DNA from: Puccinellia tenuiflora
Lineage: Eukaryota > Streptophyta > Magnoliopsida > Poales > Poaceae
NCBI GenBank assembly: GCA_012064385.1
Contig: QRDG01000143.1
Location: forward strand, 540,995-604,994
Direction of reading: 5' to 3'
Length of the DNA stretch: 64,000 nt
The translations under genes were made by a program, and so were the position numbers. Shown piece by piece: positions 1 to 12,479 of the stretch. Numbering within the stretch: the stretch's first letter is position 1; each line of letters starts with the position of its first letter. Under the pieces are notes generated by a model. That model was given only the letters and a program-made list of their open reading frames with translations, did no database searches and was not told where the DNA came from.

Positions 1-1991
1 GAAAAAATTGAATATGGATCAGAGCTCAAGCTTGGGGATGCCCCCATGGTACCCCCTCTGAATATCAAGAACTATCAAGCGTCAAAGCTTGGGGATGCCC
101 AAGGCATCCCCTCTTCTTCATCGACTATCATGAGGTCGTCTTCGTTGAACTAAGTTTTTATCACTTTACATATTATGTGCTATGCTTGGAGTGTCTTTTT
201 ACTTTCAGTTTTGTTTGTTATTTTGCTGGTCATATGCTTGTTTGATCCTTGCTTTATTTGTGTGGGAGAGAGACACGCTCCGCTTTTTCATTTGAATACT
301 CCTGTGCTTCGCTTATATTTTGTTGAGTATTCTTAGCTACTGTTTGTTTGCTAGTAAGCTCTCGCATTTAGCTTTTATCTTATTTAGAGCTGCAAGTGGT
401 TGATGTTAAACTCTCTTGTTCTTCACTTATATTTGTTAGAGAGTTGCTTTGGTTGCTTGGTTAATGTGTTAGATCGGTAAAATGCTATGCATGTGGTAGT
501 GGTATGAAGTAGAAAAAACCTGCATAGTCTTGTAGATCACTATGTGGATAATTTGATACTTTTCAATTGTTTTGAGACATTAAAAGAACTAATGGTTAAA
601 ATGTGTTGGTTAATGGTGTTAGAGCTGATTAGTGGAGATGTGTTAGTAAAGCGTGGAGCCATACTTTTCTGAACTAAACAACCTAAGTCAACAATGCTAA
701 TGTGTCATGAATTCTGCTCAGTTGAAAATAAGTTCCTAGTGGGTAGTTACTGCAACGGTCGGGGAAGCCAACGGGGCACTTGTGTCACCGTCATGATCCC
801 TCTCGGGGTGTCTCTAACCATTTGTGGAACATTGAAACTGCTAGTTGTTTGCAATATACGAAATGCATTGTGAGTTTTGGTTTTTTGGCACTTCCACTTC
901 CATATTTTGCTAGCCTCTTCGGTGCTGCGCAATGCCCTCTCTCACATTGAGATTGGTGCATACTTCGCAAGTACATCCAACTCCGTGGGAGAACTTCACC
1001 CTGTTCTCCTACACAAAAGCCAACTATCTCCCTCAAAATAGCCACCATACCTACCTATCACGGCATTTCCATAGCCGTTCCGAGATACATTGCCATGCAA
1101 CATTCATCATTACATTACATGACTTGATGTCATTCTTCATTACCATATAGTTTGCTTGATCATTGAGTTAGTGTGCTGCGTGGCTTGCCACATGTTCTAC
1201 ATTTTTCCACACTACGCTCGATCATGCACATCTCCTTTTATACATCATGTATTATTCTTATGAGTTATGAGTACCAAAAAGTGTGATGATCCAATTGTAA
1301 TATAGAGTGTTGCTCCTATAGTGAGGTATAAAATAAAAAAAAGATAACAATAAAAGAGCCCAAAGGAGGCCAAATGAGAGAGCATTTAAAAGAGCCAAGG
1401 AGGCCACCCAAAATCCAAAAAAATAGAAAAGAGAGAGGGAGCAACACTACTATCCTTTTTACCACACTTGTGCTAGTAGCACCTACACTTTATTGTAGAG
1501 AGTTCTCATGTTGTTTTAGTAGTATAACTAAGTGGGGAACTAACGTTATAGAACTTGGCTTGTATATTCCAAGGATGAGCCTCCTCAAGTGAGATCTAAG
1601 TCTTCATGAGCAAGCAAGTTGGATGCACCCCTACTAGTTCCATTGGAGAGCTTTCATACACTTATAGCTCTATGTGCATCCGTTGCATGGCAATCACTAC
1701 TCCTCATACAGTGTCAACTACGGGACTTCCTTCTGTCTTGTGGTTACCTTCTACACTGTTTGAGCCTTTCTGCACTTATTCATGAAAAGTTTTTAGCATT
1801 TGTTAGCTAGCGTTTGTTAATCATTGTTTGCTTAATGTCAACTATAGACAATTGTTTTGGATCACCTTATTCATATCATGTGCTTTGCATTACTATCTTG
1901 ATCAAGATTATGTTGGTTGCATGTCTCATCAAAAATTATTTTGTTATCACTTACCTACTTGAGGACGAGTAGGAGTTAAGCTTGGGGATGC
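1..1991 (+). mobile_element. Element A: 3' internal non-coding part of a Ty3/gypsy-like element
   Basis: The window opens inside this element. The stretch has no convincing ORF. It carries repeats of the short motif aagcttggggatgcc near 27 and 91, and ends with a purine-rich tract and gttaagcttggggatgc directly before the LTR at 1992, the position of a polypurine tract. The same sequence in reverse complement lies at 9124-11443 inside element B, so A and B are related families in opposite orientation. Relative to B, A lacks about 200 bases near 1780 and lacks the MITE found in B at 9806-9885. Gypsy assignment comes from family resemblance of the LTR and from the tRNA-Asp primer site in B. No pol is visible to prove it. 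Confidence 0.75.
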
Positions 1992-3591
1992 TGATACGTG
2001 TCAAACGTATCTATAATTTTTGAGTGATCCATGCTAATTTTGTGATGTTGTCACATGTTTATATTATCATATCACATCATTTTTATGCATTTTGTTGGAC
2101 TAACCTATTGACAAGATGCCCAATGCCAGTTCCCTGTTTTTGCTGTTTTTGTGTTTCAGAAATTTACTTTTGGAAATATTCTCGGAATTGGACCAAAATT
2201 TACGGAGATTATTTTTACGCCAAGACGAAGACGGAGACCGAAGGGCGACCTGGGGTGGCACCCAGGGGCCACAGGCGGGTGCCTACCGCGGCCCCTGGAC
2301 CAACGGGTGGGGCCCGCCCCTACCCATTGGGCACCGCCTCGGCCCCCTCCGACGCCTATAAAATCCTAAAAACCCTAAAAACGACGGGGCGGCCATTATT
2401 TTCCAGAAAAGTCATCCCGAGGCGCCGTCACCTCAAACCCTAATTCGGGGGTGATTCTGAAGCAAATCCCGGCACCCTGCCAGAGGGGAGATCGATCCCG
2501 GAGGGCTCTTCATCGCCATGCCTTCCTCCGCGATGATTTGTGAGTAGTCCCACCTTGGACCTTGGGTCCATGGCAGTAGCTAGATGGTAGTCTCTCTCTC
2601 TTGTGTGTCATGTCTTATGATCTTGTGAGCTGCCTAACATGATCAAGATCGATTATTGTAATCCTATGTGATGTGTTTGCTGGGATCCGATGGATTATAA
2701 AGTTATGATCAGATTGTGCATGATTCTTATATGTTGATTTATGTTCTTGCATGCTCTACGATGTGCGTAGTTACTTTGGCCAAGTGATTGTGTGTATCTC
2801 CAAGAGAGAGTATTTATGCTAGATAGTGGGTTCATGCCCCCCTTTTGTTCCTGGGCACGAGTGACAGAAACGTCTAAGGGCGAGGGTGTGTTGTTGCTAC
2901 TAAGGGTAAAACAACGGTGTTAAAGTATATTTTTATATTTAATATTGCTTACTTCATGCGCTTTACTTAATGCAAATGTCTGTTGCTTGCAACTTAATAC
3001 CGATGGGTGACAGGCTGGATAGCGATCCCACGGTGGACTTTTTAGACAAAGATGCAGTTGGACTCAACGGTCTTTGTTCATTGTCGTGATGCCTACTTAA
3101 ATATTATCATGTTCTCTTTGTCATAGCTAGATTAAGTTTGTGTTATAATCTTGTCAATTGCCCAGCTGTAATTTGTTTACCCATCATATGAATGTTCTAT
3201 TTACTTGAGAGACTCCACTAGTGAACCCATGGCCCCCGGTCCATCTTTTTACATTGATTGCAACCTTTATTCATCACTTTTCACCATCATTACTCCTCTG
3301 GTCCATTTTCATAATTCATCTATTTCACTATACAATTAACCGCTTTGCTTTCTGCAAGACCGGAAAGATTGACAACCTTTCCGCCGTTGGGAGCAAAGTA
3401 TTTTGGTTGAGTGTGTGCAGGTCCACGTCTATTGAAGATTAGGCGCCAGAGATCTTCAACATTCACTTTGTTGTTGATTTCAAGGTCCTACTGGTTCGAT
3501 AAACCTTGGTTCATTATCGAGGGAAAACTGCTGCTTGCTACATCTCCGCCTTCGCTTGGGGCACCACCCAACTCTTCATCACTAGCAATCA
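1992..3591 (+). repeat. Element A 3' LTR (about 1.6 kb)
   Basis: It begins tgatacgtgtcaaacg directly after the polypurine region, and ends near caatca at 3591. A TATA box (TATAAAA, 2357-2363) sits downstream of a GC-rich segment, with telo-box-like aaaccctaa motifs downstream at about 2372 and 2434. The first 230 bases resemble the LTR of element B (tgatacg start, shared ggactaacctatt block). The remainder diverges, so this is a different family or subfamily. The exact 3' end is uncertain by some bases because the sequence runs straight into the truncated LTR of element B without a recognisable duplication. No 5' LTR partner is in the window. Confidence 0.72.
2357..2363 (+). promoter_or_regulatory. 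TATA box of element A LTR
   Basis: TATAAAA lies 365 bases into the LTR, after a GC-rich stretch and before a C-rich region with aaaccctaa motifs, the usual layout of a plant LTR promoter (U3/R boundary). This is a sequence match only. Confidence 0.5.
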
Positions 3592-3595
3592 GCTT

Positions 3596-3961
3596 CATAC
3601 TTTCACTAGTGGCAACTCTCAACATCATTAACATAATTAAACACATGATATTTCATCCAAAAGCATGCAAGGTAGATGTTATTCGGAGATCATTCTTTCG
3701 CCGATCAAAATAGGATGAGAATTGCGTAGGGCTACAAAAGCACGCCTAAAAACTCGTATTCCACATCTAGGGACAATGCAACCCTCTCACTTTCGTCATC
3801 CAAAGATAGTACTAACAAACACCATAACCTATCTCTTGAATAGTCTCTTTCTAATACATCCACGGCACGCACGCTGTCACTTATGCACCATGGATATTAT
3901 AATAAACACAAGGATCAAGAAATCTCATGATCTATTCAACCGAACAAAAATAAAGAACAAA
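3596..3961 (-). repeat. Element B 3' LTR, distal fragment (left of LINE)
   Basis: It is near-identical to 24652-25030 in the uninterrupted 5' LTR of element B (blocks such as catactttcactagtggc and the aaagaacaaac end). The LTR resumes near 8300, after the LINE. Compared with the 5' LTR, about 370 terminal bases are missing on the left, where element A begins. Confidence 0.8.
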
Positions 3962-4046
3962 CTTTTTTTTAGATAAAAGGCATTTTATTGCCCAACTTTG
4001 ACTTAAGAAAGCCCAAGGTTCAACACAACAGAGTCTTACAACCGCT

Positions 4047-4140
4047 GCGGCATGCAGCTTAGCCAAAGGAAGAACAAGTGCTACGGCATACAGTTTAGCC
4101 AACCTACTACAGGGGATGCCGCGGCATACAGCTTAGCCAA
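4047..4140 (-). repeat. Three short direct repeats in the LINE 3' UTR
   Basis: A 20-base motif with core ggcatacagcttagccaa occurs at 4047-4066, 4083-4102 and 4121-4140, with one or two mismatches between copies. The spacing is about 36-38 bases. It lies between the zf-RVT end of ORF2 and the poly(A). Confidence 0.75.
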
Positions 4141-4191
4141 CAAAGGAAGGAAAGCGGACCTAACAGTACTACTAAACAATGCTCCAAGATA

Positions 4192-7100
4192 TCAAGTCGG
4201 GGTTCGACGGCAGGAGGAGTGAATTTTCTTGAGTTCGTCAGCCAACTTCCTTGCTCCCTCCTCATCTTTACTCCTTAGCGTGGGAGTCCAAAGTTGCAAA
4301 AAGAGAAGAATTTTGAAGAGAACTTCAGCAGGGTGTCGAACCACCTTCTTCTCAATATCAAGCTTATTTCTAACAAGCCAAAGGGCCCAAGATTGGGCCA
4401 TAAACAGGACCCAAAACAATCTGTGGTCGTGCCCTAACAGGTTCGTTAAGATAGCAAAAAAGTGTGCAAAGCTAGACGGGTTCTACTCCCTCCCAAGGGC
4501 CTGGCGAGTCACACTCCACGCAAATTTAGCCAAAGAGCACTCGAAGAAGATATGGGAAGCATTTTCTAAAGCGCCGCACAAAGCACAGAGGCCATCGGAG
4601 GGGCCGAAACGGGTCGCTATTTGCATGCCGGAGGGGAGCTTGTCGAGAGCCAGTTGCCAGGAGAACACTTTGATTTTTAGAGGGAGCTTAGCCTCCCAAA
4701 CGTCCCAGTGAAAGGGAGAGGTCACCCCCAGCGACAAATGGGCATACATTGAGCTCACATTATAACTTCCCGAGGGGTCAAGTGACCAAGATATCTCATC
4801 TTGGCCGTGTGTGAGAGGAGTGGCGGAGAGGATGAGGTTGAGCTCCTACCACTGAAGGACTCCGGCCGCATTCAAGGACCGCCGGAAGTTACACCCTTCT
4901 GTCACCTCCTCGGCCACCGAGAGAGATAGGTTATCGCAAGTGTTAAAGAGAAGATGGAATCTGTGACAGAGGGGCCCCCTGCCTCCAGTCCAGCCAGAAC
5001 AGGGTCCGCACCCCATTGCCCACCTTGTGCTTGGCTCCAGCCTTAAAATGATGTTTTATTTTGTGGAGAATTTTCCAGAACTGCGAACTCCCTCGGTCTG
5101 AGCTAGAGAAGATGTCGCCATTAGTGGTATATTTGGCCTTAATTATATTTTCCCAGATCATGTCCTCTGACTGGTACAACTTCCAAATCCATTTTAGCAT
5201 GAGAGCCTCGTTCATAAGTTTCGAGTTAGTGATCCCGAGGCCTCCACTCTATGTTGGCAGGCTTGCAAGACAGGAGTTGGAAAGAATGAGCCGTCCCCCC
5301 GAGGACAAAAACCTACCAATCGAGGGCTCCACTCTATCTGCAAGTTTTTGTACAAGGAAGGACCACTGCTCAATTGTGAACTTCCTATCAGCAATGGGCA
5401 GCCCGAGGTAAGTCATAGGGAGCAAACCAAGTTTGTAGTTTAAGAATTGGCCTACCCTGTCTTGGATCTCACGTGGCTTCCCCAGCACCACCACTTCACT
5501 CTCGTGAAAGTTGATTTTTAATACCGACATGTTTTTGAAACACATTAACAGGAATTTCAGGTTGGCCACCGCCAACTTGTCATACTGTATAAGGATGATT
5601 GTGTCGTATGCGTATTGGAGGTGAGAAATGCCTCCCAAAGACAAATGCAGCACTACCCCATGTATATGCCCCGCCACACATGCCGCCGTGAGGATGGCTG
5701 AGAGCCCCTCAGACACAAAGTTGAATAACTGGGGTGATAGCGGGTCCCCTTGCCGCACCCCACGCTTATTACGGAAGAAAGGGCCCATTTCTCCGTTTAT
5801 AGAAATGGCAGTCTGTCCGCCCGAGACAAGCTGCGAGATTCTATGGATATAACCGGCGTCAAAACCTTTCCGCCGCAGCATCTCGATAAGATAGTCCCAG
5901 TTGACTCTATTGTAGGCCTTCTCAAAATCTAATTTGAGCAAGATGCCCCTAGCTTCTTGCTCTTCATTTCATGAACTATCTCGTGAAGCTCCAGTGCGTC
6001 ATCTAGAAAGAAACGGCCCTTAATGAAGGCACTCTGGTTTGGGCTGATGACCTTATTGGCCACGGGGTCCAGCCGGGAGGCAAAGGCCCTGGAAATTATT
6101 TTGAAGATTATGTTTATGAGAGCAATAGGCCTGAATTGTGTGATCTTGTCCGCGCCGGGGACCTTTGGATCAGCATCAACACCCCAAAGTTGAGTTGCAA
6201 AATATCAATTCTCCCGAGAATCAAGTCATTAAGGATGTGGAGCACCCCGTGCTTTACCAAATTCCAATACTTTTTGAAGAAAGGCACCAGGAACCCGTCT
6301 GGGCCAGGGGCAGTATTCGATTTAATTTCATTGACAATGGCCTCAAGTTTGGTTTCTAAAAAGGTCTGCGCTAGGTCCTCGTTTCCTCCCCTGAAACCAA
6401 CTGGGGGCCTACCCAAATGTTTGCGGCAAGACCGCTGTGCCTAGGAGTTGTTGAACCAAGCAATTCCCTGTAGAAGCCATATATGTGTTCATGTAGCGGC
6501 AGTTTACCCGAGATGGTGCCAGACTCTGATGTGAGTGAGGTGATGTTGCATTTTCAGCACTTCTTGTTCGCCACCGCGTGGAAATAGGCCGTGTTGGCGT
6601 CCCCCTGGAGAGCCCACCTAATCCTTCCCCGTTGGCACCAATATTCCTCCTCAAGTTTGTATAATTGCAGGAGCTGTTCTTCTAGATTATACCTGTATGC
6701 CCACTCTTCATCATCCAGCCCGGACGAATCAGCTTGGGCACCGATGGTCTTGATGAGATTCAACAAGTTGTCTTTTTTGAGACGGGATTCTTTCCCTAGA
6801 TTGCGACTCCACCCTCTAAGGGCTTGTCGTAAACCCCCACTCATAAAGGACCACCAATCCACTATGTTGCACCCCCTACTGTGTTTTCCAGCTTTCCCCA
6901 AGCGGCGAGCATTAAGTCGTTAAAGCTAGGGAGATCGAACCATCCGCTTTCAAATAAAAAGCGGTTACTATGGATCGGGGAGCCCTCCCCCGTATCCATA
7001 ATGAGGGGTGTGTGGTCGGAGCAAAGGCTCATTTCTGCTACAAACGTACACAGAGGAAATACGAGCACCAGGTTTGCTGAGATGAACACCATGTCCAAAA

Positions 7101-7686
7101 CACAGCGCACCGGGTTTAGGCGTTTATTAGTCCACCTGTAACTAGCCCCCAACCTTTGAATTTCGTGCAGACCCCAGTCTGGAATATAAGCGCTAAACAG
7201 GTTCACCCTAGGCCAGTTGATCCTGTCATTATTCTTGTATTGGCCACCTCGAATCAGGTTAAAGTCTTCCCCCATGATCACCGGGGAGTGGCACCTCGCC
7301 GGCTTCGCAGTGATTTCATCTAAGAATTCTGACGTTTTGGAGTGATCTGTAGGCCCATAGATGTTGATGACGAAATAATTCAGGTTAGATGGGCAGTGGA
7401 AAACCTCCAGGCTTAGGAAGTAGGAGCCCCTGTCCATACTTCCCACTTTAAACAGGCTATCCCGCACGCCCATGAGCATCCCCCATGAGTGCCCACACGT
7501 CAGGAGCCAGCTCTAGAAGAATATCTCGCCAACCTCCATCCCTCGGATTTCGATATCGGTAAAGTCCTATCTAATTGTCTCTTGTAGACAAACAACATCC
7601 GTCCTATGCAGCTAGAGTAAGTCTTTGAGTAGGGTTCTGCGCCTGGGCATGCCAAACCCATGAATGTTCAAGAAGAGACAATGCAT
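4192..7686 (-). pseudogene. LINE ORF2: endonuclease / reverse transcriptase / zf-RVT, broken
   Basis: ORF2 of L1 elements nicks target DNA and reverse-transcribes the LINE RNA there. The start codon at 7686-7684 overlaps the ORF1 stop as TAATG, and the first residues (MHCLFLNIHGFGMPRR) are typical of plant L1 endonucleases. The frame is then interrupted by stops. The rest is spread over frames: endonuclease at 7479-6862 (with GEDFNLI and CSDHTPLI), linker at 6901-6114, RT core at 5941-5249 (KAYNRVNWDYL, RQGDPLSPQLF, and QYAYDTI where active copies have YADD), connection at 5215-4943, and a zinc-binding CALCGALENASHIFFEC at 4758-4483. The Asp-Asp pair of the RT box is altered (YAYD). Several frameshifts and stops make it non-functional. 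Confidence 0.88.
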
Positions 7687-8300
7687 TAAGACCCTCCTTT
7701 CTTAACCCGTGCTTGGCGGGTGTACGGCTTGCGCTTGGCTGGTGTGGTTTGCTTGTTTGTGCCTTGTCGAGTTATTGGGCCGGACCGGGAAACCACCTGT
7801 TTAGCCTGATCCTTGGATTTAGAGGGCCCGTCCCTCTTATTCGCGGCCGGGTCTTCTTGCGTGTCAGCCCCGGCTGACGCCGCAGCTAGTTCTCTAGCTT
7901 CTTTTTCTCTAGCCTCGAAAAGCTTCTTCTTGTTTGGCAGCAATCGCTGCTCTAGCTTGTGCTAACTCGGCTTGTGCCAACTCAGTTGCGCATAACAGAG
8001 AGAGGGTTTTGCGGGAGATCCCTCCGCGATATTAAGATCGATCTGGCAATCGGACGCAACCTTCAAGAGATGTTCATCGGAGAGAGAGAGGGGAGAACAA
8101 CAAACGGAGATGATAAGGAGTTACCTGAGTTGTCGAGGATGCTTGCCCGCGCGACGGCACGGTCCAGCATCGGCCGCTCCGTGAGCCCCTCGCCCCTGAG
8201 GCTCTTCCGAGGCGATTGGGATGGCCTGACTATGCAGGCCGCGGGGCACCAGGACGGAGAGCGCCATCACCACGCCAGCGTCCTGAGTGGAATCACCAGA
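7686..8300 (-). pseudogene. LINE ORF1 (gag-like) remnant
   Basis: The 3' end is an open stretch at 7943-7686, rich in Lys, Arg and Ala (motif KRKPYTRQARVKKGGS at the C-terminus) and ending in a stop that overlaps the ORF2 start. Upstream, to about 8300, out-of-frame pieces with a basic, proline-rich character continue. Position and basic tail fit the RNA-binding ORF1 of plant L1 elements. No CCHC knuckle is visible, so ORF1 is either 5'-truncated or has lost its middle. The identity rests mainly on its place before ORF2. Confidence 0.6.
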
Positions 8301-9123
8301 GAAGTCCTCTAAGCTATTATCCATAGAGTCACACACGGCACATGGCACCCGCACTTTCACCGTGGCACCGTGATCTCAAGGTGACTCCAGAACTTATACT
8401 AGATAACATCACTTGAGCAACATCATATCCATTACATAATTAAAGAAGGGGAAACATCATGTATTCAACTATATCAACAAAGCTAATGATCACAATGAAG
8501 ATCACAGAATGGGAGAGAGAGATAACCGCATAGCTACTTGCACAAGCCTCAGCCCCGATGAGGGACTAATCCCTCCTCATCACGGGAAGCAACGGTGTCG
8601 ATGAAGATGGATTCGGAGGTCGATCCCTGTCCCGGCAGGGTGCCCGAATAGCAGCAATCTATCCCTCGAAACTTGGTTTCGCTCCCGACGGTGCTATGTT
8701 CTGTTTCCGAAAAAATCCTCCGGGGGGTCGTCATTTTTAGGTCGTCGTTTCTAGGTCGTCGTTTCCGAAAACCCTCGGGGAGGCGAGTCCCAGGGGGAAG
8801 GGGCGGTAGGGGGGCGCGCCCCCCTACTTCCTGCGGCTGGGGGTCGCCCCTGGGCCTCTCCCGGGGTCGTCCTTCGGCGAGTATCTTTGTTATGTTCCAT
8901 AAAAAATCTCATAAATTTTCGTCCAATTCCGAGTATTTTTCCTGAAGAAGATTTTCTGAAATAAAAAACAACAGAAAACAGGGAACTGGCACTAGGCATC
9001 TTGTTAATAGGTTAGTCCAATAAAATGCCTCCAAATGATATAATATGATAGTAAAAACATATGGCATTGATATAAAACAAGCATGGATCAATCGAAAATT
9101 ATAGATATGTTTGACACGTATCA
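8301..9123 (-). repeat. Element B 3' LTR, proximal part (right of LINE)
   Basis: It ends at 9123 with gtatca, the reverse complement of the LTR start tgatac. It aligns over its length with 25040-25850, with about 9% mismatches by hand count over roughly 400 bases. The polypurine region follows directly at 9124. Confidence 0.85.
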
Positions 9124-11983
9124 GCATCCCCAAGCTTAACTCCTACTCGTCCTCGAGTAGGTAAGCGATAAACATAATGATTTTTTATGAGATATGCTAC
9201 CAACAAAATCTTGATGGAGTTGTAAAACACATGATGTGAATAAAGTGATCCAATATAATTGTCTATAGTTGACATTAAGCAAACAATGTTTAACACATAC
9301 TAGCTAACAATGGTAGAAACTTTTCATGAATAAGTGTGTTGGAGACATGGAACCATACATAAGGTTTAGAAAGAAGAATTGCAAATTACGTCTCCAATGT
9401 ATAAAAATGCATCAATCATTCTACAAAGCATCAAGTAGTTATTCATGAAATAGTCAAGATCTACTCAAGTGATCTAATTCACTTCCTTCCCACATCAACT
9501 GTTTCGAAGTCTACTCAACTAGTGCAAGTAAGAAGTGGTTTTAGCACCAAAAGGTTGTGGCAAAGAGAATAATGATGGGGGTTTGGAATGTCAAAAAGAA
9601 AGGCTCAAACAGTGGAGAGGGTAACCACAAGACAAGAGGAAGTCTCGTAGTTGACACTGTATGAGGAGTAGTGATTGCCATGCAATGGATGCACATAGAG
9701 CTATAAGTGTAAGAAAGCTCTCCAATGGAACTACTGGGGGTGCATCCAACTTGCTTGCTCATGAAGACCTAGAGCTCACTTGAGGAGGCTCATCATTGGA
9801 ATATACTTCCTCTGTTCCAAAATATAGGACGTTTTAGCAAGCTGTTTTAGCTTGCTAAAACGTCTTATATTGTGGAACGGAGTAGTACAAGCCAAGTTCT
9901 ATAACGGAAAGATCCCCACATAGTTATGCAACTAAAAATATGAAAACTCTCTAAAACTGAAGTGTAGGTGCTAAGAAAGGCACAAGTGTGGTATAAAAGG
10001 ATAGTTGTGCTGCTCCATCTCTCTTTTTCTATTTTTTTGGTGGCCTCCATGGCTCTTTTAGATGTTCTCTCATTTGACCTCTTTTGGGCTCTTTTATTTC
10101 TCTCTTTTTTCTTCTTTTTTTTCATTTTATCCTCAACGGTACGAGAAACACTCTATATTACAAATGAATCATCACACTTTTTGGTACTCATAACTCATAA
10201 AAACTAATACATGATGTATAAAAGAAAGTATGCATGATCGAGCGTAGTGTGGAAAAAATGTAGAACATGTGGCAAGCCACGCATCACACTAACTCAATGA
10301 TCAAGCAAAACTATATGACAATAAAGAATGTCATCAAGTCATGTAATGTAATGATGGATGTTGAATGGCAATGTATCTCAGAACGGCTATGGAAATGCCA
10401 TAGTAGGTAGGTATGGTGGCTGTTTTGAGGAAGATAATTGGCTTATGTGTAGGAGAACAAGAGGAAGTCCTCCCACGGAGTTGGATGTACTAGCGAAGTA
10501 TGCACCAAATCTCGATGTGAGAGAGGGCAATGCACAACACCGAAGAGGCTAGCAAAATATTGAGGTAGAAGTGCCAAAAACCAAAACTTAACAATGCATT
10601 CGTATATTGCAAACAACTAGCAGTTTCAATGTTCCACAAGTGATTAAAACACCCCAAGAGGGATCGTGGCAGCGACACAAGTGCCCTGTTGTCTTCCCCG
10701 ACCTTAGCAGTAACTAAACACTAGGAACTACTTTTCAACTGAGCAAAATTCATGATACAAAAGCATTATTGTCTTAGGTTGTTTTTAGTTCAAAAAAATA
10801 CGGCTCCACACTCTACTAACACATCTCCACTAATCAGATCTAACAATGTTAACCAACACATTTTAACCATTAGTATAATTAATACCTCAAAACAATTGAT
10901 AAGCATAGAATTATCCATATAGTGATCTACAAGACTATGCAGGTTTTTCCATCATACCACTACCACATAAACGGCATTTTATTGTTCTAACACATCAACC
11001 AAGCAACCAAAGCAACTATCTAACAAATATAAGTGAAGCACAAGAGAGTTTAACATCAAGAACTAGCAGCTCTAAACCAAATAAAAGGTAAAATCAAGAG
11101 CTTACTAGCAAACAAGCAACTAGAATACTCAACCAAGTATAAGTGAAGCACAAGAGTATTCTACGAAAAAGCGGAGCGTGTCTCTCTCCCACAGAATATA
11201 GTTAATTAGGATCCAACATGTTACCGACCAGCAAGAAAACAAAAACAAATTGATGCTCCAAGAATAGCACATAATATGTAAAGTGATAAAAACATAGTTT
11301 CAACGGAGACGACCTGATGGTTGTCGATGAAGAAGAGGGGATGCCTTGGACATCCTCAAGCTTAGACACTTGAGTCCTCTTGAATATCCAGGGGGATGTC
11401 ATGGGGGCATCCCCAAGCTTGAGCTTTTGTCCAGTCTTCATCTTCTTGTATCATCCTCTCTCGTGAAACATAAAAACTCCTTTCACACAAAACTTCTCAT
11501 CAACTGATTAGAGGGGTTAGTACTCATAAAATAAAATCCACTCGGGTTCCACAAAGACAAATTGCAAAAACTTGATTTACCATTAGCTGTTGTTTACTAA
11601 GCGTCATCATGACACTCCTTCCAAAAGTACCATGAATAACGCTCATAAAGAGGCGAATACAAATAAAGGAAAAATCTGTCAGAACATAATAGTATGTAAA
11701 TATCGAATTTTAAGAGGCACTTACATGGAACAGTCTGTAAATATCGAATTGGCTTGTTTTCATAAAATTGCAGAAAAATATCACGTTCTGGGATTTTTAA
11801 AGATTTTCTACAACAGGCGCACAAAATCTGTTTGCGGACAGCTAATCAACACCTCGCACTTTCAATGCATTAGAGGCTACTTCTTGGCACAAAAAACACG
11901 ACTCAAGAAAGCAAAAATAAACTGAAATAAAATGGGTTGCCTCCCATAAGAGCTTTTCTTTACCGCCTTTTACCTAGGCTTAT
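9124..11983 (-). mobile_element. Element B internal non-coding region
   Basis: This is the reverse-complement homologue of element A internal sequence up to about 11443, including the aagcttggggatgcc motifs near 11400. From 11443 to 11983 it continues with sequence not present in the A part of this window. No coding frame could be supported. It is broken by the MITE at 9806-9885. An 11 kb-scale gypsy element with such a long non-coding 3' internal segment and no pol is likely non-autonomous. Confidence 0.7.
9806..9885. mobile_element. 80-bp Stowaway (Tc1/mariner) MITE
   Basis: It is a near-perfect palindrome whose arms begin cttcctctgttccaaaatat and end in the complementary ggaacggagtag, flanked by TA on both sides (9804-9805 and 9886-9887). 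The TA duplication, the ctYcctctgttcc ends and the hairpin structure are those of Stowaway elements. The homologous position in element A (ta at 1563-1564) is an empty site with a single TA, which proves insertion after the two families diverged. Confidence 0.93.
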
Positions 11984-12479
11984 TGTCAAGGTATCGTCGA
12001 ATCTAGCGGAGACAGGGGTGCCATCCGGCTAGCTAGAGTGGTGGGTGTAGGAGATGTAGGTAATTCCAGTGACGGGATTGGCACGAGTTTACCCAGCTTC
12101 TGATCTCGCAACGGTGGCGAAACCCTACGTGCTGCTATAATTCACTATAAGGCAACAATAGCCAATGAAAGTTAGAGCATGCCCTGATGTGTCCCTCCGC
12201 CCAGCTTATAAAGGCGCAAGGACTAGGGTTTGCAGGAGGAAACCTAACCGACTAAGTTACAGAGTTCTACTCGAATCCGGCTTGGGCCTTGCCTTGGGAC
12301 CTAAGTCGACTACAGAGCAGGCCGCCTTCTGGAACCTTCCCTTAGCCATATGGGCCTCCTGCATTTCATCATACTGGGCTGTCCGGTAAGCCGGATTGGC
12401 TTACCACCACTGTGGGTCACCCTGGTACACTAGCTTTTAGTCACCTCCATGAAGGTACCTGTTCGGCATATCCCCAACA
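11984..12479 (-). mobile_element. Solo LTR X (496 bp), probably Copia-type, TSD cttat
   Basis: On the - strand it begins TGTTGGGGATATGCC and ends CCTTGACA. It is flanked by perfect 5-bp duplications cttat at 11979-11983 and 12480-12484. It is more GC-rich than its surroundings and contains a - strand TATA-like tttataag near 12205-12212. No internal region or second LTR is present, so it is a solo LTR left by LTR-LTR recombination. The TGTTGGGGATAT start resembles several Triticeae Copia LTRs, but I cannot name the family. Confidence 0.9.

Larger units (their letters stand above)
3962..8300 (-). mobile_element. L1-type LINE inserted in element B 3' LTR
   Basis: A - strand LINE of about 4.3 kb. 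Its 3' end is marked by a T-run at 3962-3971 (poly(A) on the - strand). Order 5' to 3' on the - strand: ORF1 remnant, AP-type endonuclease, reverse transcriptase, zf-RVT domain, short 3' UTR, poly(A). The empty site is seen in the other LTR of element B (near 25024-25040), which defines the insertion to within about 20 bases. I cannot find a clear target-site duplication: the right junction between about 8285 and 8305 seems to have lost some bases. Both ORFs are broken, so the copy is dead. Confidence 0.85.

Noticed and set aside
1..3591. Naming A and B as a specific Triticeae family (such as Sabrina or Fatima)
   Set aside because: The TGATACG start and tRNA-Asp primer site are shared by several families; without a database search a name would be a guess.
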